A DNA stretch of 43,743 nt from CBDUXT01 sp965371245. Its GTDB lineage: Bacteria > Planctomycetota > Phycisphaerae > UBA1845. The DNA lies in assembly GCA_965371245.1 (NCBI GenBank), contig CBDUXT010000049.1, forward strand, positions 1-43,743. The letters are read 5' to 3'. This document shows positions 27,139 to 36,237 of this stretch, piece after piece. Made by a program: the position numbers and the translations under genes. Every line of letters starts with the position of its first letter. Within the stretch, counting starts at the first letter, position 1. The notes beneath the pieces are model-generated. The model searched no databases. It saw nothing but the letters and a program-made list of their open reading frames with translations, and had not been told where the DNA came from.

Positions 27139-28623
27139 ATGGCAGAACAACCCCAACAGGCTGCCGCCGGTGCGGCATCGGTAGACACGTCCGCCGTGGA
27201 CTCGATCATCGAGAGCCTGGACCTCGACAGCGAATATCAGGACTTGTACCGCAAGGGCATCGCGGGGATCGTGCAGAAGGCTTCCGGGCTGGACGTCAAC
27301 AAGATCACGATCAACAAGCAGGTGGTGGACGACTTCATTGCGGAGATCGACCAGCAACTCAGCGCGCAGATCAACGAGATCATTCACAACGACGAGTTCC
27401 AGAAGCTCGAGTCGTCGTGGCGGAGCCTTCGCTACCTGATCGACAACACGGAGTTCCGTCAGAACATCCGCATCGAGATGCTCAACTCGTCGAAGCAGGA
27501 TCTTCTGGAGGACTTCCAGGACAGCCCGGATTGGCAAAAGTCCGGTCTCTTCAAGACGGTCTACCGCGATCAGTACAACACGTTCGGCGGTAACCCCTAC
27601 GGGCTGATGGTCTCGAACTACACGTTCAATCACGGCACGCCCGACGTGGAACTCCTGTCGGAGATTTCGCGGGTCGGCGCCGTGGCGAAGACCCCGTTCC
27701 TGGGCGGTGTGGACTCGACGATGTTCGGCAAGAAGGAGAAGTCGTACGAAGGGCTCCCGAAGATGGCCGAGATGTACGAGATCTTCGAGCAGCCTCAGTA
27801 CACGAAGTGGAATTCGTTCCGCGACTCGGACGATTCCAGGTACATGGGGCTGTGCATGCCGCGGTTCCTTTTGCGCAAGCCGTACACACTGGAAGACCAG
27901 GACGTGAAGGACTTCGCGTTCCAAGAGGACGTCCGGGTCGAAAACCACGACCGGTACCTGTGGGGCAACGCCTCGTTCGCGATGGCGGGTCGGATGACCG
28001 ACAGCTTCGCCAACTTTGGCTGGTACAACAGCGTGGTGGGACCCAACAGCGGCGGTACCGTGCCGGACCTTCCCCTTCACCAGTACGAATCCATGGGTCA
28101 GTATCAGACGAAGATCCCGACCGAGACGCTCATCTCCGAGGACGTCGATGTTGATCTGTGCAACTTCGGGTTTATCCCGCTGATCATGCGCAAGGGTGCC
28201 GACAACGCTGCGTTCTTCGATGCTCCTTCTTCCAAGCGCGTCGGCAAGTTTCCCGACACGGCCGAGGGGAAAGAGGATGAGACCCGCGCGCGTCTTGGGA
28301 TGTCCCTTCCCTACCTGATGATCTCGTGCCGACTGGCCCATTACCTGAAGGTCATCTGGCGGGAGAACATGGGGCGAGTGATGGACGCTGACAAGATGAC
28401 GGCGGAGATCAACAAGTGGCTCAAGCAGTATTGTCGGCAGGGCACGCTGGATGACCGACTGGCCGCGAAGTATCCGCTCAAGGAGGTTCAGATCACCTCT
28501 GAACCGGTCCCCGGCAAGCCGGGCATGTTCAAGTCCGAGATCCAGATGATCCCGCACTTCAAACTGAAGGGTGTGGAAGTCGAGCTTTCGATGGTCGGGC
28601 AGTTCGACCCGCCACCGAGCTGA
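27139..28623 (+). CDS. tssC: T6SS contractile sheath large subunit TssC
   Basis: This 494-residue protein has the usual TssC length. GGAG precedes ATG 27139. Family motifs include FQKLESSWRSLRYLIDNTEF (about 92-111) and WQKSGLFKTVYRDQYNTFGG. A segment around PRFLLRKPYT (about 240) and the C-terminal MISCRLAHYLKVIWRE plus QIMPHFKLKGVEVELSMVG-like end are also present. It forms the sheath with TssB and is disassembled by ClpV. The 5' third is well conserved in sequence, consistent with strong constraint. Confidence 0.98.
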   Translation: MAEQPQQAAAGAASVDTSAVDSIIESLDLDSEYQDLYRKGIAGIVQKASGLDVNKITINKQVVDDFIAEIDQQLSAQINEIIHNDEFQKLESSWRSLRYLIDNTEFRQNIRIEMLNSSKQDLLEDFQDSPDWQKSGLFKTVYRDQYNTFGGNPYGLMVSNYTFNHGTPDVELLSEISRVGAVAKTPFLGGVDSTMFGKKEKSYEGLPKMAEMYEIFEQPQYTKWNSFRDSDDSRYMGLCMPRFLLRKPYTLEDQDVKDFAFQEDVRVENHDRYLWGNASFAMAGRMTDSFANFGWYNSVVGPNSGGTVPDLPLHQYESMGQYQTKIPTETLISEDVDVDLCNFGFIPLIMRKGADNAAFFDAPSSKRVGKFPDTAEGKEDETRARLGMSLPYLMISCRLAHYLKVIWRENMGRVMDADKMTAEINKWLKQYCRQGTLDDRLAAKYPLKEVQITSEPVPGKPGMFKSEIQMIPHFKLKGVEVELSMVGQFDPPPS

Positions 28624-29155
28624 TGAACGGCGCGATGTCGCCTAGATGGATTGTTCCGGGGGACTAGGCCCTCGACGCTTGGGTAGCAAAGATTGCGCGC
28701 GAAGCCGTCCAGGCTTGATTTGAGCCGCGGTGGTTGATCGCACAGCGACGGTTCCGCGCGACTGGGGTGAACGGAGTCACCTTCTCTGGGCGTGTGAACG
28801 GCGAGCTGGTCATATTTGCCCAGTGACGACCGGCCGCACGGGCATCACGCCCCAGTTCGTTTGGGCACGGTCCACTCAACGATGCGGCGCATTCGCTGAA
28901 CGCCGCGCCGTAAGTTCCTGTCGCAGAGAAAGTTACGTCACGGGCGCACGTTGCGTCCGGGATGTTTCGCTCGGCGGCACGGCGGTTGCTCATCTCCTGG
29001 TGGCTTGTTGTCAGCGCACGGCCGCGTCGGCAAGTACGACCGGCAGTCGCAAATCGAAACGGTTTGGTGCGAGGCAACGCGACGTCAATCGAGGTTCCAC
29101 GGTGGAGCCCGGTGGCGCGGCGGACAACTCGGACCGCAACTGAGAGGACCATGTC
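28624..29155. other. 532-bp region between tssC and hcp
   Basis: I see no credible gene: an open plus frame across 28730-29143 encodes an Arg/Cys/Ser-rich sequence with no motif. One imperfect hairpin is present near 28941-28960 (CGGGCGCA, loop CGT, TGCGTCCGG). The length suggests a regulatory leader for hcp, which is usually expressed far above the other tss genes. No clear -35/-10 pair was found. Confidence 0.5.
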
Positions 29156-29629
29156 ATGCCAACTCCCTGTAACCTCAAGGTCGCCGAATACCCCGGCTCA
29201 TCGGAAAAGGAGGGTCGCGAAGACACAAGCGACATTTTTGAGATCGAACACAATGTCCACCAGCCGGTCGAGCCGACGACAGGCCAGGCGTCCGGAGTTC
29301 GGGTGCATAGCCCGTTCCGGATCGTCAAGCTCGTCGATAAGGCCTCGCCGGGGTTCCACAAGGCACTGTGTACCGGTCAGAACCTCGCGGAGGTGGTCAT
29401 CGTTTTCTACCGGATCGACCCGGGGAGTCGGGCCGAGGAGCCGTACTACACCATCACGCTTCGGCAGGCCCGCATCGTTGACATCCGGCCGTTCATGCCG
29501 ATGAGCTTCGTCCCGGCAAACGAGAGCTACCGGCACATGGAGCAGATCAGCTTCGTCTATGAAGAGATCGAGTGGAACTGGATGCCGGACTCGGCTGTCG
29601 AGATGGACAAGTGGCGTTCGCCCGGTTAG
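29156..29629 (+). CDS. hcp: T6SS inner-tube protein Hcp (TssD)
   Basis: This 157-residue protein starts at ATG 29156 with GAGAGGA upstream. It matches Hcp by length, by beta-rich sequence and by motifs: FEIEHNVHQP and VHSPFRIVKLVDKASPGFHK, a run with VIVFYRI..GS..EEPYYTI, and the late ISFVYEEIEWNW, which is typical of Hcp C-termini. Hcp hexamers stack into the tube that is propelled from the sheath. It lies between a long leader and a hairpin, consistent with separate transcript levels. Confidence 0.94.
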   Translation: MPTPCNLKVAEYPGSSEKEGREDTSDIFEIEHNVHQPVEPTTGQASGVRVHSPFRIVKLVDKASPGFHKALCTGQNLAEVVIVFYRIDPGSRAEEPYYTITLRQARIVDIRPFMPMSFVPANESYRHMEQISFVYEEIEWNWMPDSAVEMDKWRSPG

Positions 29630-29699
29630 TTGGCAGCCAGTAGGCTTCGGCCTGGCCTGAGGCGCGATCGATGCGCCGGACCGGTCCCGCGGAGCGGAG

Positions 29700-29721
29700 G
29701 CGCCGCCATCTGATGCGGCGC
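29700..29721 (+). terminator. Hairpin between hcp and tssE
   Basis: GCGCCGC (29700-29706) pairs with GCGGCGC (29715-29721) around an 8-nt loop, 70 bp after the hcp stop. No T-run follows directly (CTCCTGCC), so partial termination or 3'-end stabilisation of the hcp mRNA is more likely than full termination. Confidence 0.4.
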
Positions 29722-29744
29722 TCCTGCCCGCCGGAACTCAAAGC

Positions 29745-30182
29745 ATGGGGCGTGAACAAACATTGCTTGATCGACTCGCCGCCATGGGTGACGAGGATCG
29801 GGGCGGCTTCGGGCCGTCGGCGAACGAGGATCTCGAGGCATTAATGAACTCGGTGCGTCGCCAGCTCACGCGCCTTTTGAACGCCCGTCACGGCGCGTGC
29901 GAGGCTCAGCCCGATTACGGTTTGCCCGCGCTGTCGGACCTGACGATCGGGACGGGCGATCACGTTCAAACGGTCCAGAAGGCCATCCAAACGACGATCG
30001 AGAAATACGAACCGCGTCTGCGCCGGGTTCGGGTGAGCCCGGTGACGGACGAGGAGGTACCGGAATCTCGGCGACCGCTTCGGTTTCGCATCGACGCCGT
30101 GCTGATGGGGCGAACTCAGCAACATCGCGTGTATTACGAAACCTCGATCGCTCGAACGGGACTTTTTGACATCTCGGACTAA
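29745..30182 (+). CDS. tssE: T6SS baseplate protein TssE (gp25-like)
   Basis: This 145-residue protein has the gp25-like pattern: LLDRLAAMGDED near the N-terminus, then LMNSVRRQLTRLLNARHGAC and PDYGLPALSDLTIG. The later IEKYEPRLRRVRVSP is the conserved EPRL motif of gp25/TssE. It is the sheath initiator in the baseplate wedge with TssF and TssG. The ribosome site before ATG 29745 is weak. A 194-bp gap follows before the start of tssF. Confidence 0.95.
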   Translation: MGREQTLLDRLAAMGDEDRGGFGPSANEDLEALMNSVRRQLTRLLNARHGACEAQPDYGLPALSDLTIGTGDHVQTVQKAIQTTIEKYEPRLRRVRVSPVTDEEVPESRRPLRFRIDAVLMGRTQQHRVYYETSIARTGLFDISD

Positions 30183-30376
30183 CGACCGGTACGACCGCCG
30201 GCTTCCCTCATTGTCCGTTGCTTGGGGTTGTGATGGAGGACGAGCGTTCCGGTCGCCGGCGCTTGGCGACGCTGCCTACGTACAGGTGGCCTGGTCTGGC
30301 AGGTGGGCATGGGCTCGGTGCGTTCCGTGTCGGTGCGCCGCGGGCCATGGTAGTTTCTTTCACAGGACCGACTCTC

Positions 30377-32191
30377 GTGGCTGGCAACACGTATTACCAG
30401 GACGAACTGCGATACCTTCGCGACGTCGGTCCGGAGTTCGCACGGGCCAACCCTGAAATCGCTCGCGTTCTCGGCGATCCCGGGGCGGACCCGGACGTGG
30501 AGCGATTGCTGGAGGGTGTCGCCTTCCTGTGCGGACGCATCCGGGAGAAGCTCGACGACGAACTGCCCGAGCTCACCGCCAGCATGATGGACCTTCTGTG
30601 GCCACACTATCTTCGGCCGATCCCGTCGATGGCCGTCGTCGAGTTAAACCCTGATATCGACGCGATGCAGGCGCCCCTGCCCCTCGAAGCCGGGGCGGAG
30701 TTCGCCAGCACGCCGGTCGATGGTACGACCTGCCGGTTCCGGTCGTGCTGGTCGCTCAAGCTGCGGCCTTGGCAGATGGAACAGGTTCGCCTGGAGAGCG
30801 AGTCGGCCAGGCCCGTTCGTCTTGTCCTCCAGCTTCGGACCTCGGAAAAAGTCACGCTCGACGCGCTCGAGCTTGATTCGGTGCGCTTCCACCTCGCGGG
30901 TGACACTCTGACGGCGTTCACGTTGTACCTGCTCTTGTCGGCCCATGTTGAGGAGGTGTCGGTAAGCAACGGCATGACGGGACCGAATCGCCGCGAGATG
31001 AACATCAGCCCGGGGCACGTCGCGCCGGCGGGGCTTGACCGCGGAGAAGGGGTGCTGCCCTATCCGCGCCGGTCGTTTGTGGGGTACCGTCTGCTCCAGG
31101 AGTACTTCGCGTTCAAAGATCGATTCCTTTTCGTCGATTTCCGTGAATTGGACCACGCGGTTACCCAACTCGAATTGACGGACACGCTTGAGGTGGCCAT
31201 CACGTTTAATCGCCGGCTGGAGACCTATCCGCTGGTATCGCGCGACAACGTGCGGCTTCACTGTGTTCCGGTCATCAATCTGTTCGAGCACGCGGCGGAC
31301 CCGATCCGCCTGCACCACGATCGAAGCCAGCACCTGGTCCAACCCGCCCGATCGGGCTCAACCGATCGCCGGCACCTGGAAGTCTATTCCGTGGAGGAAG
31401 TCACGGGGCTTGTTCGCACGGACACACTGGAATCACGGAAGTATCACCCGTTCTACTCGTTTGAGCACTCGAGCACGGACGATCCGCGCCAGGCCATCTA
31501 CTATCAAACGCGCATTCGCCCCAACGTGATCGACGGCGACCTTCGGCGCGGGACGGACACCTATATCTCGTTCGTGTCGCCGGCGGGCGCCGGCGAGTTC
31601 CCCGCGGAAGAAACGATCTCGATCGAGCTGCTGTGTACGAACCGCGATCTACCCAACGCCCTGCGCGCGGGCGACATCTGCCAACCGACGGACACTTCGC
31701 CGGCGGGTGTCCGGTTTAGGAATCTGACCAAGCCGACGGCCGCCATCCCCCCACCGCTCGGGAAGAGGCTGCACTGGCGTTTGATCTCGCATATGTCGTT
31801 GAACTACGTTTCGCTTAGCAACGTGGAACACTTTCGCGAGCTGCTGCGTGTATACGGCTTCCAGTCGGAGTTTGATGCACGGCAATCGATGGCCCACCAG
31901 CGTTTACTGGACGGCATCCTGCGCATCCAGACCGATCACGAAGATCGTCTGATTCAGGGTTCCGCGGTGCGCGGCTCAACGATCCAGGTGGAACTGAATG
32001 AAGAACACTTTAACGGCGAAGGCGACGCCTACCTGTTTTCGTCGATCCTCGATCGGTTCACGGGCCTTTACGCCACGGTGAACGCGTACACCCAGTTGAC
32101 AGTGCGTTTCGCCCGGAACGGACAGATCTACAAGTTTCCCGTCCGATGGGGTGAGCAACTCACGCCGGCGGGAATGCGCGCAGGGGCGTAG
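30377..32191 (+). CDS. tssF: T6SS baseplate protein TssF
   Basis: The frame is open from 30218, but I place the start at GTG 30377. AGGA lies 9 nt upstream, and the resulting N-terminus (VAGNTYYQDELRYLRDVG) begins just before the conserved YYxxEL of TssF. The extra upstream residues are Arg/Gly-rich noise. The product is 604 residues, normal for TssF. Family features: FLCGRIREKLDDELPELTAS, LLWPHYLRPIPSMAVVEL, and the late LHWRLISHMSLNYVSL. TssF forms the baseplate wedge with TssG and TssE. The stop is 6 bp before tssG. Confidence 0.96.
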   Translation: MAGNTYYQDELRYLRDVGPEFARANPEIARVLGDPGADPDVERLLEGVAFLCGRIREKLDDELPELTASMMDLLWPHYLRPIPSMAVVELNPDIDAMQAPLPLEAGAEFASTPVDGTTCRFRSCWSLKLRPWQMEQVRLESESARPVRLVLQLRTSEKVTLDALELDSVRFHLAGDTLTAFTLYLLLSAHVEEVSVSNGMTGPNRREMNISPGHVAPAGLDRGEGVLPYPRRSFVGYRLLQEYFAFKDRFLFVDFRELDHAVTQLELTDTLEVAITFNRRLETYPLVSRDNVRLHCVPVINLFEHAADPIRLHHDRSQHLVQPARSGSTDRRHLEVYSVEEVTGLVRTDTLESRKYHPFYSFEHSSTDDPRQAIYYQTRIRPNVIDGDLRRGTDTYISFVSPAGAGEFPAEETISIELLCTNRDLPNALRAGDICQPTDTSPAGVRFRNLTKPTAAIPPPLGKRLHWRLISHMSLNYVSLSNVEHFRELLRVYGFQSEFDARQSMAHQRLLDGILRIQTDHEDRLIQGSAVRGSTIQVELNEEHFNGEGDAYLFSSILDRFTGLYATVNAYTQLTVRFARNGQIYKFPVRWGEQLTPAGMRAGA

Positions 32192-32197
32192 CCCGAC

Positions 32198-33376
32198 ATG
32201 AGCAAAGAACGATCCAACATGTCGATGCAGGAAGGAACGCTGCTTCATCGCCTGGTGAACCGTGGTTTCGAGTTCGATTTTGTTCAGGCGATCTGGCTTC
32301 TGGAACGCTACGCCGGAACGGGGGTTCCGGTGGGACACCGCGGGCCCGCCGGACGCGAGCTGTTCCGATTTCGGCCTGACACCTCGATGGGGTTTCCATC
32401 GACCGATGTTCGTCGCATCGAAGACTGCCGGGACGCCGGTCTCGATTCGGCGTTCTACCGAATGGACGTGACGTTCATGGGGCTGTACGGCGTGAGTAGC
32501 CCTCTGCCGCTGCATTACGCAGCGGACATCGTGCGGGCGGTCGATCGGGCCGGCGGCGTGGTGGAGTCCGGCGGCGAATCGCCAGGGGCGGGCGATGCCA
32601 TGTCTGCCGAGGAATCCCGATCGACGCCGGTGCGGGATTTCCTGGACCTGTTTCATCACCGGCTGTTGTCGCTGTTTTTCCGAGCCTGCTCCAAGTATCG
32701 GTACGACCGGGCCTTCGGCATCGACGGTCGCGACGAGATCACGGACTACCTTCACTGGTTCATCGGTTGCCCCCGCTCGTACACCGCTTCGACGCTGGGA
32801 ATCGAGCCGCTTCGTCTGTTGCGGTATTGCGGGGCACTCACGCAGCACCCGAAGTCCGCGGCCTTGCTCGAGGGTCTGGTGGCCGACTACTGGGGAACGG
32901 TCCCCGTGGAGATCGATCAGTGCGTCGGCCGATGGGTGGCGCTCCGGCTCGACGATCAGTGTCATTCGGGAGTCACCAACTGCACGCTGGGGGTCGATCT
33001 GACCGTCGGCGAGGAAGTGTATGACCTGAGCGGCACGTTCAACGTCGCACTGGGGCCGATGGACTGGGACACATACCTGCAGTTCCTTCCGGGAGAGACG
33101 TGTCATGCCCAGACGCGCGCGCTGGTGACGCTTTACTGCACGGACCCTCTGGCGTTCACGCTCGAATTGAAACTGGGCGCCCGCGAGGTTCCCGAGTTAC
33201 GGCTTTCATCCACCGACGATGCGAGCCGACTCGGACTGACCAGTTGGATTCGAACCGATGACGTACCGGCCACGTCGGTGAGCTTCGGCGCGTCCTCCGG
33301 CGTCGTACCGGGACAAGAGGCCGGCGCCGCCGCGGACCACCGCGAGCATGATGAGATGGCCCAAGTGGGGCCGTAA
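32198..33376 (+). CDS. tssG: T6SS baseplate protein TssG
   Basis: This 392-residue protein starts at ATG 32198, AGGGG upstream. Motifs: FEFDFVQAIWLLERY near the N-terminus, FMGLYGVSSPLPLHYAADIV, and FLDLFHHRLLSLFFRACSKY. The last is the TssG hallmark LFNHR-type segment. An internal Gly/Ser/Glu insert (about residues 112-142) is longer than usual. TssG bridges TssF to the spike. The last about 40 residues (after FGASSG) are low complexity and may be a tail. A short 6-bp inverted repeat (33383-33405) lies after the stop. Confidence 0.95.
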   Translation: MSKERSNMSMQEGTLLHRLVNRGFEFDFVQAIWLLERYAGTGVPVGHRGPAGRELFRFRPDTSMGFPSTDVRRIEDCRDAGLDSAFYRMDVTFMGLYGVSSPLPLHYAADIVRAVDRAGGVVESGGESPGAGDAMSAEESRSTPVRDFLDLFHHRLLSLFFRACSKYRYDRAFGIDGRDEITDYLHWFIGCPRSYTASTLGIEPLRLLRYCGALTQHPKSAALLEGLVADYWGTVPVEIDQCVGRWVALRLDDQCHSGVTNCTLGVDLTVGEEVYDLSGTFNVALGPMDWDTYLQFLPGETCHAQTRALVTLYCTDPLAFTLELKLGAREVPELRLSSTDDASRLGLTSWIRTDDVPATSVSFGASSGVVPGQEAGAAADHREHDEMAQVGP

Positions 33377-33448
33377 CTCGTTCTACGCACCGGAAAAGGG
33401 CGTAGTGTTTAGAAGAAACTGAGAGCCTAAGGAACGAGGTTAGCGACT

Positions 33449-36157
33449 ATGAGTAGAGCCGAGGATCTTCGGGGCCTGATCGGCCGGTTCGACGCGAACT
33501 GCATTCGGGCGTTCCAGGGCGCGACGGCGCTGTGCCAGTCCAGGACGCACTTTGAGATCATACCGGAACACCTGTTCCTCCGGCTGTTGGACGACACGGC
33601 CGGCGACGTCACGCAGATTCTCAACACGTTCAAGGTCGATCGGTCACAAATCCGCCGCGCCCTTCAACGCGCCTTGGAGGGGCGCCCGGCCGGGCACGCG
33701 GGCAAACCCGCCATCTCCCCCAAGCTGGTTGAGCTGTTTTCGTCCGCGGCGGTCATGGCGGATGAGTTCGGGTTCGATCAGATTCGTACCGGCCTTTTGC
33801 TCTTGGCTCTCGCGCTGAACCCGGACCACACCAGCATCGGCGAGTACACGCCGGAGCTGGATCGGATCGACGTCGATCAGCTTCGAGATCATTTTCATGA
33901 GATCGTCCTTGGCTCGAAAGACGCGCCGGCGGACGGGGGCACGGGCAGTGCGGCGGCCACGGCGGATGGCGGCGCGTTGGAACAGTTTACCGTCGATCTG
34001 ACGGCGAAGGCGGCGGCGGGCGAGATTGACCCGGTGTTCGGGCGAGACCACGAGATCCGCCAGCTGGTCGATATTTTCGCGCGTCGGCGGAAAAACAACC
34101 CCATTCTGGTCGGCGAACCGGGCACGGGAAAGACGGCGATCGTGGAGGGTTTCGCCTTGCGCATCACCGAGGGCGATGTGCCGAAGATGCTGCGCGATAC
34201 ACTCTTGATCTCGTTGGACCTCGGGTTGCTTCAGGCCGGCGCAGGGGTCAAGGGTGAGTTCGAGAATCGTCTGAAGAACGTGATGAAGGAAATCAAGGAG
34301 AGCGACAAGCCGATCATCACGTTCATTGACGAGGCCCACACGTTGATCGGTGCCGGCGGTACGGCGGGCGGGGGCGATGCGGCCAACCTGCTCAAGCCGG
34401 CTCTGGCGCGGGGCGAGTTGCGAACCGTCGCGGCGACGACCTGGGCGGAATACAAGAAATATTTCGAGAAGGACGCCGCCCTCGAGCGCCGCTTCCAGCT
34501 TGTCCGCTGCGACGAGCCGTCCATCGAGAACGCCATCGTCATGCTGCGCGGTCTCAAGGACAAGTACGAGAAGCATCACAAGATCGCCATTCTCGACGAG
34601 GCGGTGGACGCGTCGGTCAAGGTCTCCAGCCGTTACATCAGCGGCCGGTTCCTTCCGGACAAGGCGGTCGATCTTCTCGACACGGCGGCCGCGCGTGTGA
34701 AGGTCGGGCTGGGGACACGTCCGGCGACTCTCGAAGACGTGGATCGACGCCTCAGCCACCTGGACACCGCGATCCACGCCACGCGGCGCGACGAAGCGAT
34801 CGGCCTGTCGCCCGACCCGGCCATGATGACGGAGATGGAATCAACGCGGACCTCGTTGATGGAGGAGCGCGAGGCGATCGAAAAGCGGTGGCAGGCCGAG
34901 CTGGAGGCGGTCAACAAGATCATCGACCTGCGGTCCAAGCTGACAGGCTTGGAAGCCTTTGCGCGTGAGGCGGACACGAGCGGCAAGGCCGACGGCGAGA
35001 AGCCGGCCGCGGAATCGAAGGAAGCGCCGAGCAAGGGTGAGGGGAACGGAAAAAACGGAAAGGACGACGCGGCGATCCGCAAAGAGATCGCCGAGGCGAC
35101 CGAGGCCTTGTGCGAGCTGCAGGGGGACGCCCCACTTCTTTACGCCCACGTCGATGCGTCGGCGGTGGCTGCGGTGGTGGCCGACTGGACCGGCATTCCG
35201 GTGGGCAACATGGTCAAGGACGAGATCGAGGCGACGTTGCGGATGGAAGATCGTCTGAAGGAGCGTGTCGTCGGGCAGGACCACGCGATCTCGATCGTCT
35301 CAGAGAAGCTACGGACGGCCAAGGCGGGGCTGGGGAACCCGGACCAGCCGATGGGCGTGTTCATGTGCGTGGGCCCAAGCGGCGTGGGCAAGACGGAGTT
35401 GGGACTCTCGATTGCAGACCTTCTGTTCGGGGGCGATCGTTTCCTGACGACGATCAACATGTCGGAGTTCATGGAGGCGCATACCGTTTCGCAGTTGAAG
35501 GGTTCGCCTCCGGGCTACGTGGGTTACGGCGAGGGGGGCGTGCTGACCGAGGCCGTCCGCCAGCACCCCCACTCGGTCGTTCTGCTCGACGAGGTGGAAA
35601 AGGCGCACCCGGACGTGATGAACCTCTTCTATCAGGTGTTCGACAAGGGCACGCTCGCGGACGGCGAGGGGCGGGTCATCGGGTTCAAGAACACCGTTGT
35701 CATGTTGACGAGCAACCTGGGCACCGACGTCATCCAGGGGATGTGCGAGGCGGACGAAGAGGTGGACTATGAGGAGTTGCGGGAGGCGATCTATCCGCAC
35801 CTTCGTGACCACTTCAAGCCCGCGTTGGTGGCTCGTATGACGGTCATTCCGTTCTTGACGCTCGGACAAGAGGTTCTCAAGAGCATCGCGCGGATGAAGA
35901 CGGCGAAGGTCGGCCGACGACTTAGCAACGCGCACGGCATCACCATGACGGTGGAGGATGCCGTGTACGCGGAAATGGCCAACCGGTGCAACCAAGTGGA
36001 CGTCGGCGCCCGGCAGATCGACCACCTTTTGGACCAGGCCGTCCTTCCGGTCCTCTCGCGCCAGCTCTTGGAGCGTATGGGTTCCGACGAGATGCCGACT
36101 GCGTTGACGATGGGCGTCGATGACGCCGGCGAGTTTGTGTATACGTTTTCGGTGTGA
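33449..36157 (+). CDS. clpV: T6SS sheath-recycling ATPase ClpV (TssH)
   Basis: This 902-residue protein has the AAA+ Clp/Hsp100 layout: a Clp-N domain (about 1-150), NBD1 with Walker A GEPGTGKT (about 224) and Walker B FIDEAHTLIGAGG, then a coiled middle domain. NBD2 follows with Walker A GPSGVGKT (about 641) and VVLLDEVEKAHPDV. The middle domain has a Lys/Glu/Gly-rich insert (about 500-545) that is longer than in typical ClpV. A TssB/TssC-disassembling role is supported by position right after tssG and before vgrG. ATG 33449 has GAGG 9 nt upstream. Confidence 0.97.
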   Translation: MSRAEDLRGLIGRFDANCIRAFQGATALCQSRTHFEIIPEHLFLRLLDDTAGDVTQILNTFKVDRSQIRRALQRALEGRPAGHAGKPAISPKLVELFSSAAVMADEFGFDQIRTGLLLLALALNPDHTSIGEYTPELDRIDVDQLRDHFHEIVLGSKDAPADGGTGSAAATADGGALEQFTVDLTAKAAAGEIDPVFGRDHEIRQLVDIFARRRKNNPILVGEPGTGKTAIVEGFALRITEGDVPKMLRDTLLISLDLGLLQAGAGVKGEFENRLKNVMKEIKESDKPIITFIDEAHTLIGAGGTAGGGDAANLLKPALARGELRTVAATTWAEYKKYFEKDAALERRFQLVRCDEPSIENAIVMLRGLKDKYEKHHKIAILDEAVDASVKVSSRYISGRFLPDKAVDLLDTAAARVKVGLGTRPATLEDVDRRLSHLDTAIHATRRDEAIGLSPDPAMMTEMESTRTSLMEEREAIEKRWQAELEAVNKIIDLRSKLTGLEAFAREADTSGKADGEKPAAESKEAPSKGEGNGKNGKDDAAIRKEIAEATEALCELQGDAPLLYAHVDASAVAAVVADWTGIPVGNMVKDEIEATLRMEDRLKERVVGQDHAISIVSEKLRTAKAGLGNPDQPMGVFMCVGPSGVGKTELGLSIADLLFGGDRFLTTINMSEFMEAHTVSQLKGSPPGYVGYGEGGVLTEAVRQHPHSVVLLDEVEKAHPDVMNLFYQVFDKGTLADGEGRVIGFKNTVVMLTSNLGTDVIQGMCEADEEVDYEELREAIYPHLRDHFKPALVARMTVIPFLTLGQEVLKSIARMKTAKVGRRLSNAHGITMTVEDAVYAEMANRCNQVDVGARQIDHLLDQAVLPVLSRQLLERMGSDEMPTALTMGVDDAGEFVYTFSV

Positions 36158-36170
36158 GCGCTACGAGGCG

Positions 36171-36203
36171 CAACCGTTGACATTCATGTGCCAACCGTTG
36201 GCA
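36171..36203. promoter_or_regulatory. Paired CAACCGTTG palindromes upstream of vgrG
   Basis: CAACCGTTG occurs at 36171-36179 and again at 36192-36200, 21 bp apart (two helical turns). Each is palindromic around a central C. The second extends to TGCCAACCGTTGGCA (36189-36203). The pair fills the gap between the clpV stop and the vgrG ribosome site (AAGGAG), a plausible operator for a dimeric regulator. Confidence 0.4.
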
Positions 36204-36237
36204 CTTTTGTTGGTCATCAAACAAGGAGCTTGATCCC

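Noticed and set aside
27061..28557. 498-codon open frame on the minus strand
   Set aside because: Antisense to tssC; composition is typical of a GC-rich shadow frame and no domain is visible.
28730..29143. 137-codon plus-strand open frame before hcp
   Set aside because: Arg/Cys/Ser-rich, no ribosome site, no motif; it looks like chance openness in GC-rich DNA.
30218..30376. N-terminal extension of TssF from the first ATG
   Set aside because: The Arg/Gly-rich extension lacks a ribosome site, and the family N-terminus (YYQDELRYLR) begins right after GTG 30377, which has AGGA upstream.
33383..33405. Inverted repeat CTACGC/GCGTAG after tssG as a terminator
   Set aside because: The stem is only 6 bp with an 11-nt loop, and transcription is expected to continue into clpV.
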